Shown in pieces: positions 49,209 to 60,700 of a DNA stretch of 64,000 nt. The first letter of the stretch is position 1. Each line of letters opens with the position of its first letter. The notes beneath the pieces are model-generated. The model was given only the letters and a program-made list of their open reading frames with translations, was not told the DNA's origin and searched no databases. A program made the position numbers and the translations under genes. Where the stretch lies: assembly GCF_004801305.1 (NCBI RefSeq), contig NZ_SSOD01000002.1, positions 310,001 to 374,000 on the forward strand, given 5' to 3'. The DNA comes from Pseudothauera rhizosphaerae (GTDB lineage: Bacteria > Pseudomonadota > Gammaproteobacteria > Burkholderiales > Rhodocyclaceae).

Positions 49209-49988
49209 CTACAACCCCAACAACTGCTTGACCGCCGCCCACTGCCGGCGGCTCACCGGCAGGCGTTCGGGCACGCCGGCGAGCAGCACCTGCCAGTGGC
49301 CTTCGCCGCCTTCCTCGTCCGCGTCAGCCGCCCGTTCCACGCCCTGCAGCGCGGCGCGCGCCACCAGGCTGTTGCGGTGGATGCGCAGGAAGCGCCCGCC
49401 GAATTCCTGTTCCAGTTGCACCAGGGATTCGTCCAGCAGGTATTCCCGCTCCACGGTGCGCGCGGTGACGTACTTCTGCTCCGCCTTCAGGTAGAGCACG
49501 GCCTCCACCGGCACCAGCAGGATGCGCCCGCGTTCGCTCACGCTGAAGTGCCGGCGCACGCCCGGCGCCAGCGCCGCCAGGGCCGCATCGGCCGGCGCCA
49601 GGTGGCGGCGCGCCTTGCCGAGCGCATCGGCGAGGCGTTCCGCCCGCACCGGCTTGAGCAGGTAGTCCGCCGCGGCCAGTTCGAAGGCCTGCACCGCGTA
49701 CTGGTCGTAGGCGGTGGTGAAGATCACGGCGGGCGCCTGCGGCAGGCGGCGCAGGTGGCGGGCCAGCTCCACGCCGTCCATGACCGGCATGCGGATGTCG
49801 GCCAGCACCACGTCCACGGGCGCCGCTTCCAGCAGGCGCAAGGCTTCCACGCCGTTGGCGGCGAGGCCGGCGACCTCGGTGGGCTGGGTCGCGGCGATGT
49901 CGCCGAGCAGGTCGCGCAGGCGGCTGCGGGCCGGCGCCTCGTCGTCCACGATCAGCACGCGCAGGGTTCTGGTGACCGTATCGTTCAT
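49209..49988 (-). CDS. LytTR-family response regulator, AlgR-like
   Basis: 259 aa. The receiver domain (about 8-130) has Asp15/Asp16, phospho-acceptor Asp64 and the switch Lys; a LytTR DNA-binding domain fills about 155-255 (KYVTARTVEREYLLDESLVQLE, RIHRNSLV). The adjacent LytS-type kinase, argH and hemC nearby reproduce the Pseudomonas argH-algZ-algR-hemC neighbourhood, so I call it AlgR-like. In Pseudomonas AlgR controls the fimU-pilVWXY1Y2E minor-pilin operon; a comparable operon lies 5 kb away here. Its start overlaps the kinase stop by 4 bases. Confidence 0.9.
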   Translation of the reverse strand: MNDTVTRTLRVLIVDDEAPARSRLRDLLGDIAATQPTEVAGLAANGVEALRLLEAAPVDVVLADIRMPVMDGVELARHLRRLPQAPAVIFTTAYDQYAVQAFELAAADYLLKPVRAERLADALGKARRHLAPADAALAALAPGVRRHFSVSERGRILLVPVEAVLYLKAEQKYVTARTVEREYLLDESLVQLEQEFGGRFLRIHRNSLVARAALQGVERAADADEEGGEGHWQVLLAGVPERLPVSRRQWAAVKQLLGL

Positions 49989-51010
49989 GCGGGTGCACTC
50001 CGGTAGGGCATGCGGATGCGCACCCGGTAGCGGCCCTCGCGCCGCTCGCTCTCCAGCCCCGCCTCCAGGTCGAAGAACAGCATCAGCCGTTCGCGCAGGT
50101 TATCCAGCGCCATGCGGTTGCCTTCGTGATGCGAAAGATCGCGGGACACCGGGTTTTCCACCTCGATGCGCAGTTCTTCGCCGCGGCGGTACAACTGCAC
50201 CCGTATCTCGCCCGCTTCGGCCAGGGGTTCGATGCCGTGATACACCGCGTTCTCCAGCAGGGGTTGCAACAGCAGCGGCGGCACCAGAGCGTCGCGCGGG
50301 CAGTGCTCGGCCTGCCAGCGCACCTGCAGGCGCTCGCCCAGACGCAGGCGTTCCAAGTCCAGGTAGCGCTCGCACAGGGCGAGTTCGGTATCCAGACGCA
50401 CCAGCTCCCGGTTCTCGCGCATCAGCACGCGGAAGAGGTCGGCCAGTTCCTCCAGGGCGCGCTCGGCGCGGCGCGGGTCGGAGCGGATCACGCCGAGCAC
50501 GGCATTGAGGCTGTTGAACAGGAAATGCGGGCGGATGCGGGCGGTAAGCGCCATCAGCCGCGCTTCGGAGAGAGCCCGCGAGAGCCGGCGGTTGCGGTAG
50601 TCGAAATACAACAGGCCGAGCACGCCAGCCACCGCCGCCCACAACAGCCAGCGCTGCAGGCCGACGCCGCCGAAACCTCCAAAGCCGCCCGCGAGCCAGT
50701 ACGCGGCGGCCGCGACGGCCAGCACGGCGGCCATGACCAGCACCATGCCGACCCGCCGCGACCGGCGCGCGAGCCAGGGCTGGACCAGGTAGAGCAGCAG
50801 GGCCACGGCCAGCAGCGGCAGTTCCACGCGCCCGGCCAGGGCGATGAACTGCAGCATGAAGCCGTCGAAGCTGTCCGCCTGCACCAGTGCGGTGGCCACC
50901 ACCAGCACATTCACCAGCAGGAGCAGGCGCAGCAGCACGCCCAGATTGCGGAAATCGGGCAGTCCGCCGGGCGGCAAGGGAGGCTGGGCCTTTTGCTTTA
51001 TACTTTGCAT
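49985..51010 (-). CDS. LytS-type sensor histidine kinase, AlgZ/FimS-like
   Basis: 341 aa. Four membrane helices (about 23-43, 52-75, 88-106 and 120-136) precede the His_kinase domain with His162 in [10 protein letters not shown] and the N-box [14 protein letters not shown]. The catalytic ATPase domain looks short, and clear G-boxes of a HATPase are not obvious beyond NLRERL; Pseudomonas FimS/AlgZ is likewise an unorthodox kinase. Partner of the downstream LytTR regulator. Divergent from argH with 79 bases between. Confidence 0.87.
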   Translation of the reverse strand: MQSIKQKAQPPLPPGGLPDFRNLGVLLRLLLLVNVLVVATALVQADSFDGFMLQFIALAGRVELPLLAVALLLYLVQPWLARRSRRVGMVLVMAAVLAVAAAAYWLAGGFGGFGGVGLQRWLLWAAVAGVLGLLYFDYRNRRLSRALSEARLMALTARIRPHFLFNSLNAVLGVIRSDPRRAERALEELADLFRVLMRENRELVRLDTELALCERYLDLERLRLGERLQVRWQAEHCPRDALVPPLLLQPLLENAVYHGIEPLAEAGEIRVQLYRRGEELRIEVENPVSRDLSHHEGNRMALDNLRERLMLFFDLEAGLESERREGRYRVRIRMPYRSAPA

Positions 51011-51089
51011 CGCTCAAGCCGGGGTGCGGCGCACCCGACGGCCCCATGAACGGCCGGGTCCGGCCGGAAACATCCTTCAAGCGCGCATT

Positions 51090-52508
<1,419 letters not shown>

Positions 52509-52525
52509 CCGTCGCCCCAGCGACA

Positions 52526-53434
52526 ATGCCGCCCGCCACCGCACGCGCACCCATCGAAGCCGCGCTGCGTGCGGCCCTCGGCAACGCCTTCCGCCTCACC
52601 CACATCGAGGCGGCCGGCGGCGGCTGCAGCCACGAGTCCTTCGTCGCCGGCGATGGCGCACGGCGCTTCTTCGTCAAGCTCGACAGCGCCGAGCGACTGC
52701 CCGTGTTCGCCGCCGAAGCGGACGGGCTGGCCGCAATCGCCGCCACCGGCACCTTCCGCACCCCGGCCGTGATCGCCTGCGGCAGCGACGGGCAGTACAC
52801 CAGCCTGATCCTGGAGCATCTCGAACTGCGCCCGGTGCACACCGAGCGGGAAGGCAGCCGCTACGGCGAAACGCTCGCCGCCCTGCACGCGCACTGTGGC
52901 GAGCGCTTCGGCTGGCCGGCCGACAACTACATCGGTGCAAACCGGCAGCCCAATGTCCTGACCGACAACTGGGCGCTGTTCTTCACCGAATACCGCCTGC
53001 GGCCGCAATTCGCGCTGGCGCGCGCCCACGGCTTCGGCGGCGATCTGCAGCGCCAGGGCGAACGCCTGCTCGAACGTGTACCGGCGCTCTTCCTCGACTA
53101 CCGCCCGCGCCCCAGCCTGCTCCACGGCGACCTGTGGCACGGCAATGCAGCGGTGCTGGCCGACGGCACCCCGGCGTTGTTCGATCCGGCCGTGCATTAC
53201 GGCGACCGGGAATCCGACATCGCCATGAGCGAGCTGTTCGGCGGTTTTCCCACCGCCTTCCATGCCGCCTACCGGCGCTGCGCGCCGCTCAATGAAGGCT
53301 ACGAGCAGCGCAAGCTGCTCTACAGCCTGTACCACATCCTCAACCACCTCAACCTGTTCGGCCGCGGCTACCTGGGCGAAGCGCTCCGCCTCCTGGCACG
53401 CCTCAATGACGAACTCGGCGCACGGCGGCCCTAG
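52526..53434 (+). CDS. fructosamine kinase family protein
   Basis: 302 aa, the usual length. The kinase-like fold is shown by FFVKLDS (ATP-binding Lys), LLHGDLWHGN (catalytic loop) and LFDPAVHYGDRESDIAMS (metal-binding Asp). Bacterial members phosphorylate ketoamines such as fructoselysine or ribulosamines to deglycate proteins. Overlapping transcription with argH is likely but a functional link is not evident. Confidence 0.93.
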   Translation: MPPATARAPIEAALRAALGNAFRLTHIEAAGGGCSHESFVAGDGARRFFVKLDSAERLPVFAAEADGLAAIAATGTFRTPAVIACGSDGQYTSLILEHLELRPVHTEREGSRYGETLAALHAHCGERFGWPADNYIGANRQPNVLTDNWALFFTEYRLRPQFALARAHGFGGDLQRQGERLLERVPALFLDYRPRPSLLHGDLWHGNAAVLADGTPALFDPAVHYGDRESDIAMSELFGGFPTAFHAAYRRCAPLNEGYEQRKLLYSLYHILNHLNLFGRGYLGEALRLLARLNDELGARRP

Positions 53435-53546
53435 GCCGCGGCACTGCGCGCTAGCGCGTCGGAATACTTTACACATTATTTCCGCACGCCCCAGAACCAC
53501 CCCCAGACAGCGCGCAATGCACTGTTATATATCGACATTCTCCATC

Positions 53547-53562
53547 CGGCATCGATATTGCT
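53547..53562 (+). promoter_or_regulatory. candidate sigma54 -24/-12 promoter of the HPr-rel-A leader gene
   Basis: CGGCAT-CGATA-TTGCT: the GG at -24 and GC at -12 have the exact 12-base register of sigma54 promoters (TGGCAC-N5-TTGCA), with mismatches only at the first and sixth positions and the last. It ends 99 bases before the ATG in the 227-base gap after the fructosamine kinase gene. No activator site was recognised. Confidence 0.4.
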
Positions 53563-53661
53563 TCGATCAGACACAACGCGCCCCGTCCGTGCATTGGTTC
53601 ACGGCACGGCCGCCATGGCACACCTAACATCTACCGCAGGCATTTGGCAGGACGAATCGCC

Positions 53662-54375
53662 ATGACCCCCGACCAGGATCACCGCGCCGCTGAAACACCC
53701 CCGACGCACGACGTCTCCGGCCTGCGCCGCCGACTGCTGCGCGGCGGGCTGTCGTCGGCACCGCTGCTGCTCACCCTGACCAGCCGGCCGGTACTGGCGA
53801 CCTACTGCACCTGCCCCTCCGCAGCCCTGTCCGGAACGGCGAGCCACAAGGAAGAAGACAAGCCCAAGTGCTGGGGATACTCCCATAAAAAGTGGAAACA
53901 CTCCGCCAAGGAAGAAATCGATCACCGCAAGAAACTGTGGTACAGCCAGCATGGCGGCAAGGACAAGTCCCCCGGTCATGGGCATGACGACGACGATGAC
54001 GACATCAGCAAGTACGGCCCGTTCACCAGTTGGCCGATCCCGCTGACCGATCCGTTCCACAATTACTTTCCGCAAGGGTCGCACGGCCGCTACTTCAAGT
54101 CCGGCCAGCAGGGCTGGAAGCCGCTCTCCCTGTTCGAAGTCATGGATCTGCCCGGACACGCCGACCCGTCCGAGATCGGCGCCCATTTCGTCAGCGTCCT
54201 GCTCAACATCCGCACCGGCCTGGTCGACCCGCGCGCGATGACCGAACAGAGCCTCAAGGCGCTGTGGTCCGAATACGCCCAGAAGGGCTACTACAAGCCC
54301 CACGCCGGCGCCAACCCCTGGTACGCGGCCGACATCGTCGCGTACTTCGAACGGACGGGGCTCTCGTCCTATTGA
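53662..54375 (+). CDS. Tat-like secreted protein of the HPr-rel-A neighbourhood, function unknown
   Basis: 237 aa. The N-terminus has a twin-arginine-type RRRLLRGG (22-29), a hydrophobic stretch and a cleavage-like VLA at 44-46, followed by CTCPSA with Cys49 and Cys51 and a third Cys70. The middle is lysine/histidine-rich with a six-Asp run (109-114), a possible metal-binding segment. The C-terminal part has the pattern DPSEIGAHFVSVLLNIRTG...LWSEYAQKGYYKPHAG...ADIVAYF, which I recall from many unnamed proteins with similar Tat-like leaders, and ends GLSSY. The stop overlaps the next start (TTGA). I cannot name the function. Confidence 0.85.
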   Translation: MTPDQDHRAAETPPTHDVSGLRRRLLRGGLSSAPLLLTLTSRPVLATYCTCPSAALSGTASHKEEDKPKCWGYSHKKWKHSAKEEIDHRKKLWYSQHGGKDKSPGHGHDDDDDDISKYGPFTSWPIPLTDPFHNYFPQGSHGRYFKSGQQGWKPLSLFEVMDLPGHADPSEIGAHFVSVLLNIRTGLVDPRAMTEQSLKALWSEYAQKGYYKPHAGANPWYAADIVAYFERTGLSSY

Positions 54376-54629
54376 ACGGCCCTTCCGCCCCGCAGCCCCA
54401 CCTGCTCGAAGCCGTCTGGGAAGACGGGGCGGCGCTCTATGACCGCCGCTCGGGCGACACCCACCTCCTCGACACCTTCACCCTCGCCGTCCTGCATGCA
54501 GCGCGTGCCGTCGGCGCCGACCCCGCGGCCATCCACGCCCGCCTCGCCGATTCCGGCAACCCGCAGGAATACGAACTTTCCCGGATAGAATCGGCGCTGG
54601 ACCAGTTGATGGCCGCCCACCTACTTTAG
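54372..54629 (+). CDS. PqqD-like peptide chaperone, HPr-rel-A system type
   Basis: 85 aa. The ALYDRRSGDTHLLDTFTLAVLHAA core is the PqqD_rel_X pattern (small PqqD-like proteins that occur only with HprK-related kinase A). PqqD-like domains are RiPP recognition elements that hold peptide leaders. I start it at TTG 54372, which overlaps the stop of the preceding gene as TTGA; there is no ATG in a sensible place. In other genomes its kinase and nucleotidyltransferase partners are adjacent; here they lie 7 kb away, beyond the pilus operon. Confidence 0.8.
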   Translation: MNGPSAPQPHLLEAVWEDGAALYDRRSGDTHLLDTFTLAVLHAARAVGADPAAIHARLADSGNPQEYELSRIESALDQLMAAHLL

Positions 54630-54929
54630 GGTACGCTCCCTGCTCCTTGGTGGTCGCACACACTCTGCCGCGGCCGTATGACCACGGCCCGACCGCGGCA
54701 AGGCCCTCCCCCCTCCTCGTACCGCAGGCATAGCATCGCAGCCCTGCCCTGCCCTGCGCGTACCGTCCCGTTTGTGGCATGGTCTCCATCCGGTTTCCAT
54801 TCGACACAGACAGGCATAATTGCCGGCCGGATCCTGACACCCAGGACCCGCAAACCGCTCATCGGCCGAATTCAGTCTTTCATCGCCGGCGTCTTGAGCC
54901 TCCCGCCCACTCCGCATAGTGTCCAACCC
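54630..54929 (+). promoter_or_regulatory. 300-base gap before the pilus operon, with an AlgR-like site
   Basis: No gene is supported here. CCCGTTTGTG at 54767-54776 matches 8 of 10 bases of the Pseudomonas AlgR consensus (CCCGTTCGTC). A -10-like CATAAT lies at 54815-54820, with a poor -35 candidate TTTCCA at 54794-54799 and a short 15-base spacer. The transcript start would be about 100 bases before fimT. I see no terminator for the preceding two genes. Confidence 0.35.
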
Positions 54930-55409
54930 ATGAAAAAGACACGTGGTTTCACCATCATCGAACTGATGCTCACCGTCGCGGTGCTCGCGGTGCTGCTCGG
55001 CATCGGTATTCCGAGCTTCCGGAACCTGATCCAGAACAACCGCGCCACGGCCATCGCCAACGACATCGTGGGCACGCTGCAAACTGCCCGCTCTGAGGCC
55101 ATCAAGCGCAGGAGCCCCATCACCGTCTGCCGCCGCAATGCCGCCGGCAGCGCTTGCGAAAACGGCACGAACTGGGCGGCTGGCTGGCTCATGCTGCAGG
55201 GAGCCACCGTACTGAAGGTCTGGGATGCCGCAGCCGGCGAGCCGGTCGTTACCGGCCCCGCGGGCGGCATCGTGTTCCAGTCCGACGGCACCGCGAGCGC
55301 AACCGGGGAATTCCAGGTCCAGACCTCCAGCGGCAGCACCGCCGTCCAGCGCTGCGTCGGCGTCGCCGGCCTAGGACGTGTCAGCACGAAGACAGGAGCA
55401 TGTTCATGA
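54930..55409 (+). CDS. fimT: GspH/FimT family minor pseudopilin
   Basis: 159 aa. The prepilin peptidase site is G6/F7 in MKKTRGFTIIEL, with Glu at +5 and a hydrophobic helix of about 22 residues. The C-terminal half is the GspH-type beta domain, with four or so cysteines probably forming disulfides (CRR, CENG, CVG, CS). Minor pilins of this kind prime type IV pilus assembly and some bind DNA. First gene of the minor-pilin operon; its 3' end overlaps pilV by 4 bases. Confidence 0.9.
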   Translation: MKKTRGFTIIELMLTVAVLAVLLGIGIPSFRNLIQNNRATAIANDIVGTLQTARSEAIKRRSPITVCRRNAAGSACENGTNWAAGWLMLQGATVLKVWDAAAGEPVVTGPAGGIVFQSDGTASATGEFQVQTSSGSTAVQRCVGVAGLGRVSTKTGACS

Positions 55410-55855
55410 CCCTCCTCGCTTTCAAGCACCAGCAAGGCACCTCGCTCCTCGAAATCCTTGTTGCCGTGGTCATCCTCAGCGTTGGCCTGCTCGGTGTGGC
55501 CGGTCTGCAATTAACCAGCCTGCAGAGCGGGTACAGCGCCTATCAACGTTCCCAGGCCACCTGGCTCGCCAACGATCTCGCCGACCGCATGCAGGCGCAG
55601 AGCCTCACCGCTTGCACGGTATATGACGATGGCAGCAGCGACACTAAGCGCACAGAATGGAACACCCTCCTCACCGACCTGCTCGGCGCCGATGCGGAAG
55701 GCTTCGTGGGTGTCTGCGACAGCGACGGCAACGTCACGATCTTCGTCGAATGGACCGACGCCCGCGGCAACATCAAGGCGGGTGGTGAGACGGACGCGGG
55801 CGACCAGGAAAACAGGCAAATCTTTGAATTTCGCACCCGGCTTGGCAGATCATGA
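55406..55855 (+). CDS. pilV: type IV pilus minor pilin PilV
   Basis: 149 aa. Prepilin motif G/TSLLEILVAVVILSVGLLG near residue 11, with Glu at +5. The family feature LQSGYSAYQRSQATWLANDLADRM follows. I chose ATG 55406 because AGGAG lies 7 bases upstream; ATG 55400 is in frame but too close to it. Overlaps fimT and pilW (ATGA-type), as usual in this operon. Confidence 0.9.
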   Translation: MTLLAFKHQQGTSLLEILVAVVILSVGLLGVAGLQLTSLQSGYSAYQRSQATWLANDLADRMQAQSLTACTVYDDGSSDTKRTEWNTLLTDLLGADAEGFVGVCDSDGNVTIFVEWTDARGNIKAGGETDAGDQENRQIFEFRTRLGRS

Positions 55856-57048
55856 AAACACCCTCCACCCAGCGCGGGCTCACCCTGGTCGAACTGCTGG
55901 TCGCCATGGCGGTCGGCCTGATACTGATCGCCGGCGTCATCACCATCTTCCTCGGCAGCAAGCAGAGCTACCGCACCAGCGAAGCCCTGTCCCGCGTCCA
56001 GGAAAGCGGGCGCTTCGCCCTGGAATTCATGGCCCGCGACCTGCGCGCGGCCGGCTACAGCCCGGCACGGGAATTCGGCTGCACGCGCCTGGGGCAGGAA
56101 GCCGAGCAGGAAGTCGAACCGGGCGACCTTCACGAAGGCCGGCTGCGTGTAGCGCTCACCGACCCCAGCGCCATCGGCGAGGGCCAAACTGCCAACCCCG
56201 ATGCCACGGCAAACTGGAATGCCGTGTTCTCCCCCGAAACCGTCCCCTCCGTATACAGCGAAGGCGAAGGCACGGCCCCTGCCGGCCGGCTCCGGGGAGA
56301 CTGGGTCACCGCCCAGACCTTCTCCCCCCGGGGCGGGCCCATGCGGGTTCTCGACAGCGACACGTCATCCGGTCTGACCCTGGATGTGGAAATCGCCCCC
56401 GATGCGGAACCGGACACGGGTGAAACCATGGTGATCATCGAGGAAAACTGCACGCGGGGCGTCGTGCTGGAGCTCTGCGGCATCTCCGAAATTGCGGGAG
56501 GCGGCGGGGAAGAGGGTGAAACAGGCGGCGGAGACGATGACGGCCCTACCGCTACCCACCGGCTCAGTTTCGCAGATTGCAACGCCGGACACATAGATTC
56601 GAGCAACCGCAACGACTTCATCAAAGCCCACCCGATGAATTTCGAGGATGCCGGCGTGCTGCGCGTGTCCGGTGCGGCGTTTCCCGTCACCTACTACATC
56701 GGCACAGGCGCCGGCGGCGAGCCCGCCCTTTTCCGCAGGGCTGGCACCCAAGCCGCACAGGAACTCGTGGAGGGGGTCGAGAATATGCGCCTCCTATACA
56801 GCCTGAGAAGCGCAGGCAACCCCCGCCAGGCCGACGGCAACTTCGTCGACGCCAGCGCCAGTTCCGTAGCAGGCAACTGGGAAAACGTGGTCGCCGTGCG
56901 CGTCGAACTGCTGGTGCGCAGTGCGGAAACTAACGTGGTTCCCGAAGTGCAATCCGTCACCTTCGGCGGCGCGCCCGTAAACACCGACGACCGCCGCCTG
57001 CGCCAAGTCTTCACCTCCACCATCGCCCTCAGGAACCGCCTGCTATGA
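55852..57048 (+). CDS. pilW: PilW family minor pilin
   Basis: 398 aa. Prepilin site in QRGLTLVELLVAMAVGLIL, Glu at +5. The GSKQSYRTSEALSRVQESGRFALEFMARDLRAAGY stretch is the PilW hallmark. A glycine/acidic low-complexity loop (about 212-226) interrupts the C-terminal domain. PilW, PilV, PilX and FimT form the tip complex with PilY1. Overlaps pilX by 4 bases. Confidence 0.9.
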   Translation: MKTPSTQRGLTLVELLVAMAVGLILIAGVITIFLGSKQSYRTSEALSRVQESGRFALEFMARDLRAAGYSPAREFGCTRLGQEAEQEVEPGDLHEGRLRVALTDPSAIGEGQTANPDATANWNAVFSPETVPSVYSEGEGTAPAGRLRGDWVTAQTFSPRGGPMRVLDSDTSSGLTLDVEIAPDAEPDTGETMVIIEENCTRGVVLELCGISEIAGGGGEEGETGGGDDDGPTATHRLSFADCNAGHIDSSNRNDFIKAHPMNFEDAGVLRVSGAAFPVTYYIGTGAGGEPALFRRAGTQAAQELVEGVENMRLLYSLRSAGNPRQADGNFVDASASSVAGNWENVVAVRVELLVRSAETNVVPEVQSVTFGGAPVNTDDRRLRQVFTSTIALRNRLL

Positions 57049-57653
57049 ACGCCGCCACCGCCCTCCGCCCACCGGCGCATGCGCCTTCCGGCCAGCGCGG
57101 CGCCGTCCTGGTCGTCTCCCTTATCATGCTGGTGGTGCTCACCATCCTGGGTGTCGCCAGCATGCGCAGCACCATCCTCGAAGAGCGCATGGCCGGCAAC
57201 GTCAAGGAGCAATACCGCGCCTTTCACACCGGAGAACTGGCCGTGCGCACCGCGGAAGCCGCCATCCGGAACGATACCGGGACGGCCCAGGACTCATGGA
57301 ACTGCACCGATGCCGTGATCGGCAGCCTTACTGACTTCGAAGAGCTTACCGACGGGGAAAATAGTAGCGAGATTCCCCCCCGCTATTCCTCCCGCTATTG
57401 CGGCCCCAAGGAATCACCTTACGTCAAGCTGGTATGCAATACCTACACCGAGACCACGGAGGTGGCGGGGGAGGAAGTCAGCACCGAAATCACCGATTGC
57501 GAGCCTTTTACGCCCAGGGACCAAACCGTCATAGATTCCGGCAGTGCCCCCTCCATTAAAGTGGAAAGCTATGCGGTTCTGGGCGTGGGCCGCATTCCCG
57601 GCAATGCCGAATCCGCCCTCGTCACGTCCTACAATAACGGGTTCACCGAATAA
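57045..57653 (+). CDS. pilX: PilX-type minor pilin
   Basis: 202 aa. The N-terminal QRGAVLVVSLIMLVVLTILGV with no Glu at +5, followed by MRSTILEERMAGN, matches the PilX_N pattern, where the usual Glu is absent. Cysteines around 86-135 may pair. 63 bases separate it from pilY1. Confidence 0.88.
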   Translation: MNAATALRPPAHAPSGQRGAVLVVSLIMLVVLTILGVASMRSTILEERMAGNVKEQYRAFHTGELAVRTAEAAIRNDTGTAQDSWNCTDAVIGSLTDFEELTDGENSSEIPPRYSSRYCGPKESPYVKLVCNTYTETTEVAGEEVSTEITDCEPFTPRDQTVIDSGSAPSIKVESYAVLGVGRIPGNAESALVTSYNNGFTE

Positions 57654-57716
57654 GCAAAGCACATCATGCGGATGCCCCGCAGGGCCTCGCCCGCCCGGCA
57701 CCGCAGGAGGAAGAAA

Positions 57717-60700
57717 ATGAAGTACGCGTCGCTCATGCCCGCCCCCATCCGTTCCCCCAAGCGCCGCATCCCGTGCCGGCCGGGCCTTCTTTCCCTAATC
57801 GCCACCGCCATCGTCATGGGAGGCAGCACTTGGCCCACGGCGGCACTCGCCCAGGTCATGGCCGAAGACATTTCCCAGGCACCGTTGTACGTCAGCAGCC
57901 AGGTCGAACCAAACATCATGTTTATTCTTGATGACTCGGGATCGATGCACTATGAAATTACTCCAGATGATTATCGCGCTGCGGGGAGAACCAACGGTGA
58001 CGTACGGTTCGTTTTCCCAAGACCGGCTGGTGTTTATGGCGGAAGCGATTATGCAAACACCGTTTCCACTGTTGACGACAATGCTGCTTACAATGCGCTG
58101 ACACGCTCTCCTCAAGTAAATAAGACATACTACAACCCCAGCGTTACCTATACGCCCTGGGCCAAGCACGATGGCTCACTCTACCCGTCTGCAAGCGCAT
58201 CCTGCGCGCCGCACAATCCAGAAAACACGGGTAGCTGCCCAAGTGGGGGCACGAGTGTAAACGCTTACGCCCGCAACCTTACCGTCAACAACTCCAACTA
58301 TCAGTCTCCAAGTTGGCGTACTTGCACATCAGCAACATCCTGCTCCTCTACAACCAACAGCAAAACATTCTGGCCTGCTACCTACTTCTGGCACAACGGG
58401 GGAAGCGTTTGGAGCTGGAGTAATTACACCAAAGTCGAGATCAAATCGACGACTCCCAACTACTCCGGCCACGGTCGCGAGAACCGCTCCGACTGCACTG
58501 GAGGAGTATGCACGTATGCCCAAGAGATACAGAATTTTGCGAACTGGTACACCTATTACCGCTCGCGCGTTCTCGCGGCACGGGCGGGCATAGGCCGGGC
58601 GTTTGCCCAGCAGGGCGAAAGCATGCGAGTGGGATATGGCGCCATCAACAAGGCATCCTCCTCCGTCGATGGTGTCAATACATCAACCATTGTTCGCGGA
58701 GTTCGTCCATTCACAGGGGCTGACCGCGAAGCATTCTTCACTGAACTGTATGGGCGCACTATCCCGAATGCGGGGACACCCTTGCGTGGAGCCCTGGACG
58801 ATGCCGGAAAATATTTCTCTCGAACGGATAACCGTGGGCCTTGGGGGGCCGTACCGGGGAACAATAATTCATCTCCTCATTTAGAGTGCCGCCAGAGCTT
58901 CACCATTCTGATGACTGACGGGTATTACTCGGATGGCCCCAGCAGCGTTACGGGAAACATTGACGATACCGCCGGGCCTATTATTACAGCGCCGGATGGC
59001 TCTACATATCAATACACTGCAGCGGACCCATATAAGGATGAATACAGCGGCACGCTAGCGGATATCGCCATGTATTACTGGAGAACGGATCTGCGCTCAG
59101 ATCTCGCGAACCGGGTGCCGACGGGCCTGCAGAATCCGGCCTTCTGGCAGCACATGGTTACGTTTGGTGTTGGGTTTGGCGTGACCGGATCAGTCGACGA
59201 AAGCGATGCCTGGGCTGCAGTCGAAAGTGGCAGCTCAATCAATTGGCCGGACCCTGCAGATAGCAATCCGGCCAAACTCGATGACTTGTTACACGCAGGA
59301 ATCAACAGCCGAGGAGGGTTCTTCAGCGCACAGAACCCGGAAGAATTCGCCGCTGGCCTGGGCAACACACTGGCCTCCATCGTCAGCAGAGCACGCTCCT
59401 CTGTGAACCGCATGGCCACCAGTTCCGTGTTCCTGAACACTGGCTCCCGGGTGTACCAAGCCAGTTTCGACAGCAGCGACTGGAGCGGCCGGCTGGTGTC
59501 CTACCTGCCGGAGGAAGACGGCGACGGTGCGCTCGATATCGATGCGGACTGGGACGCCGCCAGCGAACTCCCCGCACCGGCGAGCCGCAACATTCTGAGC
59601 CACGCCGGCGGCGCAGGAAACGGCCGCGGAATCACCTTCACCTGGGCCAGTGGCGGACTGACGGACGATCAAAAGGCCCTGCTTGGCAGCGCGGCCGTGC
59701 TCAACTACCTGCGCGGCGACCGGACAGGGGAAGGCACAACCTACCGCACCCGCGGCTCCGTGTTGGGCGACATCATCAACTCCGACCCCGTATACGTCCA
59801 CCAGCAGAACCTGGGCTACAACACCCTTTCCGGCACTGAAGGCAGCAGCTACCGCAACTTCGTGCAGACCACCAAAGCCACCCGCGCCCCGGTGGTCTAC
59901 GTGGGCGCCAACGACGGCATGCTGCATGCCTTCCACGCGGAAGAAGGCACCGAACTTTTCGCTTACGTGCCCAACGCCGTATATCCCAATCTAGCCGCCC
60001 TGGCCGATCCCCAATACACGCACCACTATTACGTGGATGGCGGCATCACCGTGACCGACGCCTACTTCGGCGGCGGCTGGAAGACCGTGCTGGTCGGCTC
60101 CCTCGGAGCCGGTGGCAACTCGATCTACGCCCTGGACGTCACCAACCCGGGCAGCATGACGGCCAGCAAGGTGCTATGGGAATTCACCGACGCGGACATG
60201 GGCTACACCTTCGGCCGGCCGCTGGTGGCCCGCCTGCAGAACGGCGCATGGGCGGCGATCTTCGGCAACGGCTACGGTAGCGCCAGCGGCAAGGCGGTGC
60301 TCTATGTCGTGAACCTGGCCGACGGCAGCCTCATCTCCAAGGTGGAAACCGGGGTCGCGGGCAACAACGGCCTGTCCGGGCCGACGGGCTACAACACCAC
60401 CGACCGCAGCAACCTGCACGCCCTGGGCTTCTATGCCGGCGATCTGCTGGGCAACCTGTGGAAGTTCACCATGGACGGCACTTGCGCCACCGGGGCAGGC
60501 AACTGCAACTGGAAGGTGGCCTATGGCTCCGGCACTAATCTGCCGCTTTTTACGGCCCGCAACGCCAGCGGCCAGGTCCAGCCCATTACGGTAACCCCCG
60601 CCCTGCGGGTGCACCAGAAGGGCGGCTATATGGTGCTGTTCGGCACCGGCCGCTTCTTCGCCGCTGGCGACGCAGAGGATCGTAGCGTACAAAGCGTCTA

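Noticed and set aside
53616-53621. TGGCAC as a -24 element of a sigma54 promoter
   Set aside because: No TTGC at the required distance downstream; the element at 53547-53562 fits better.
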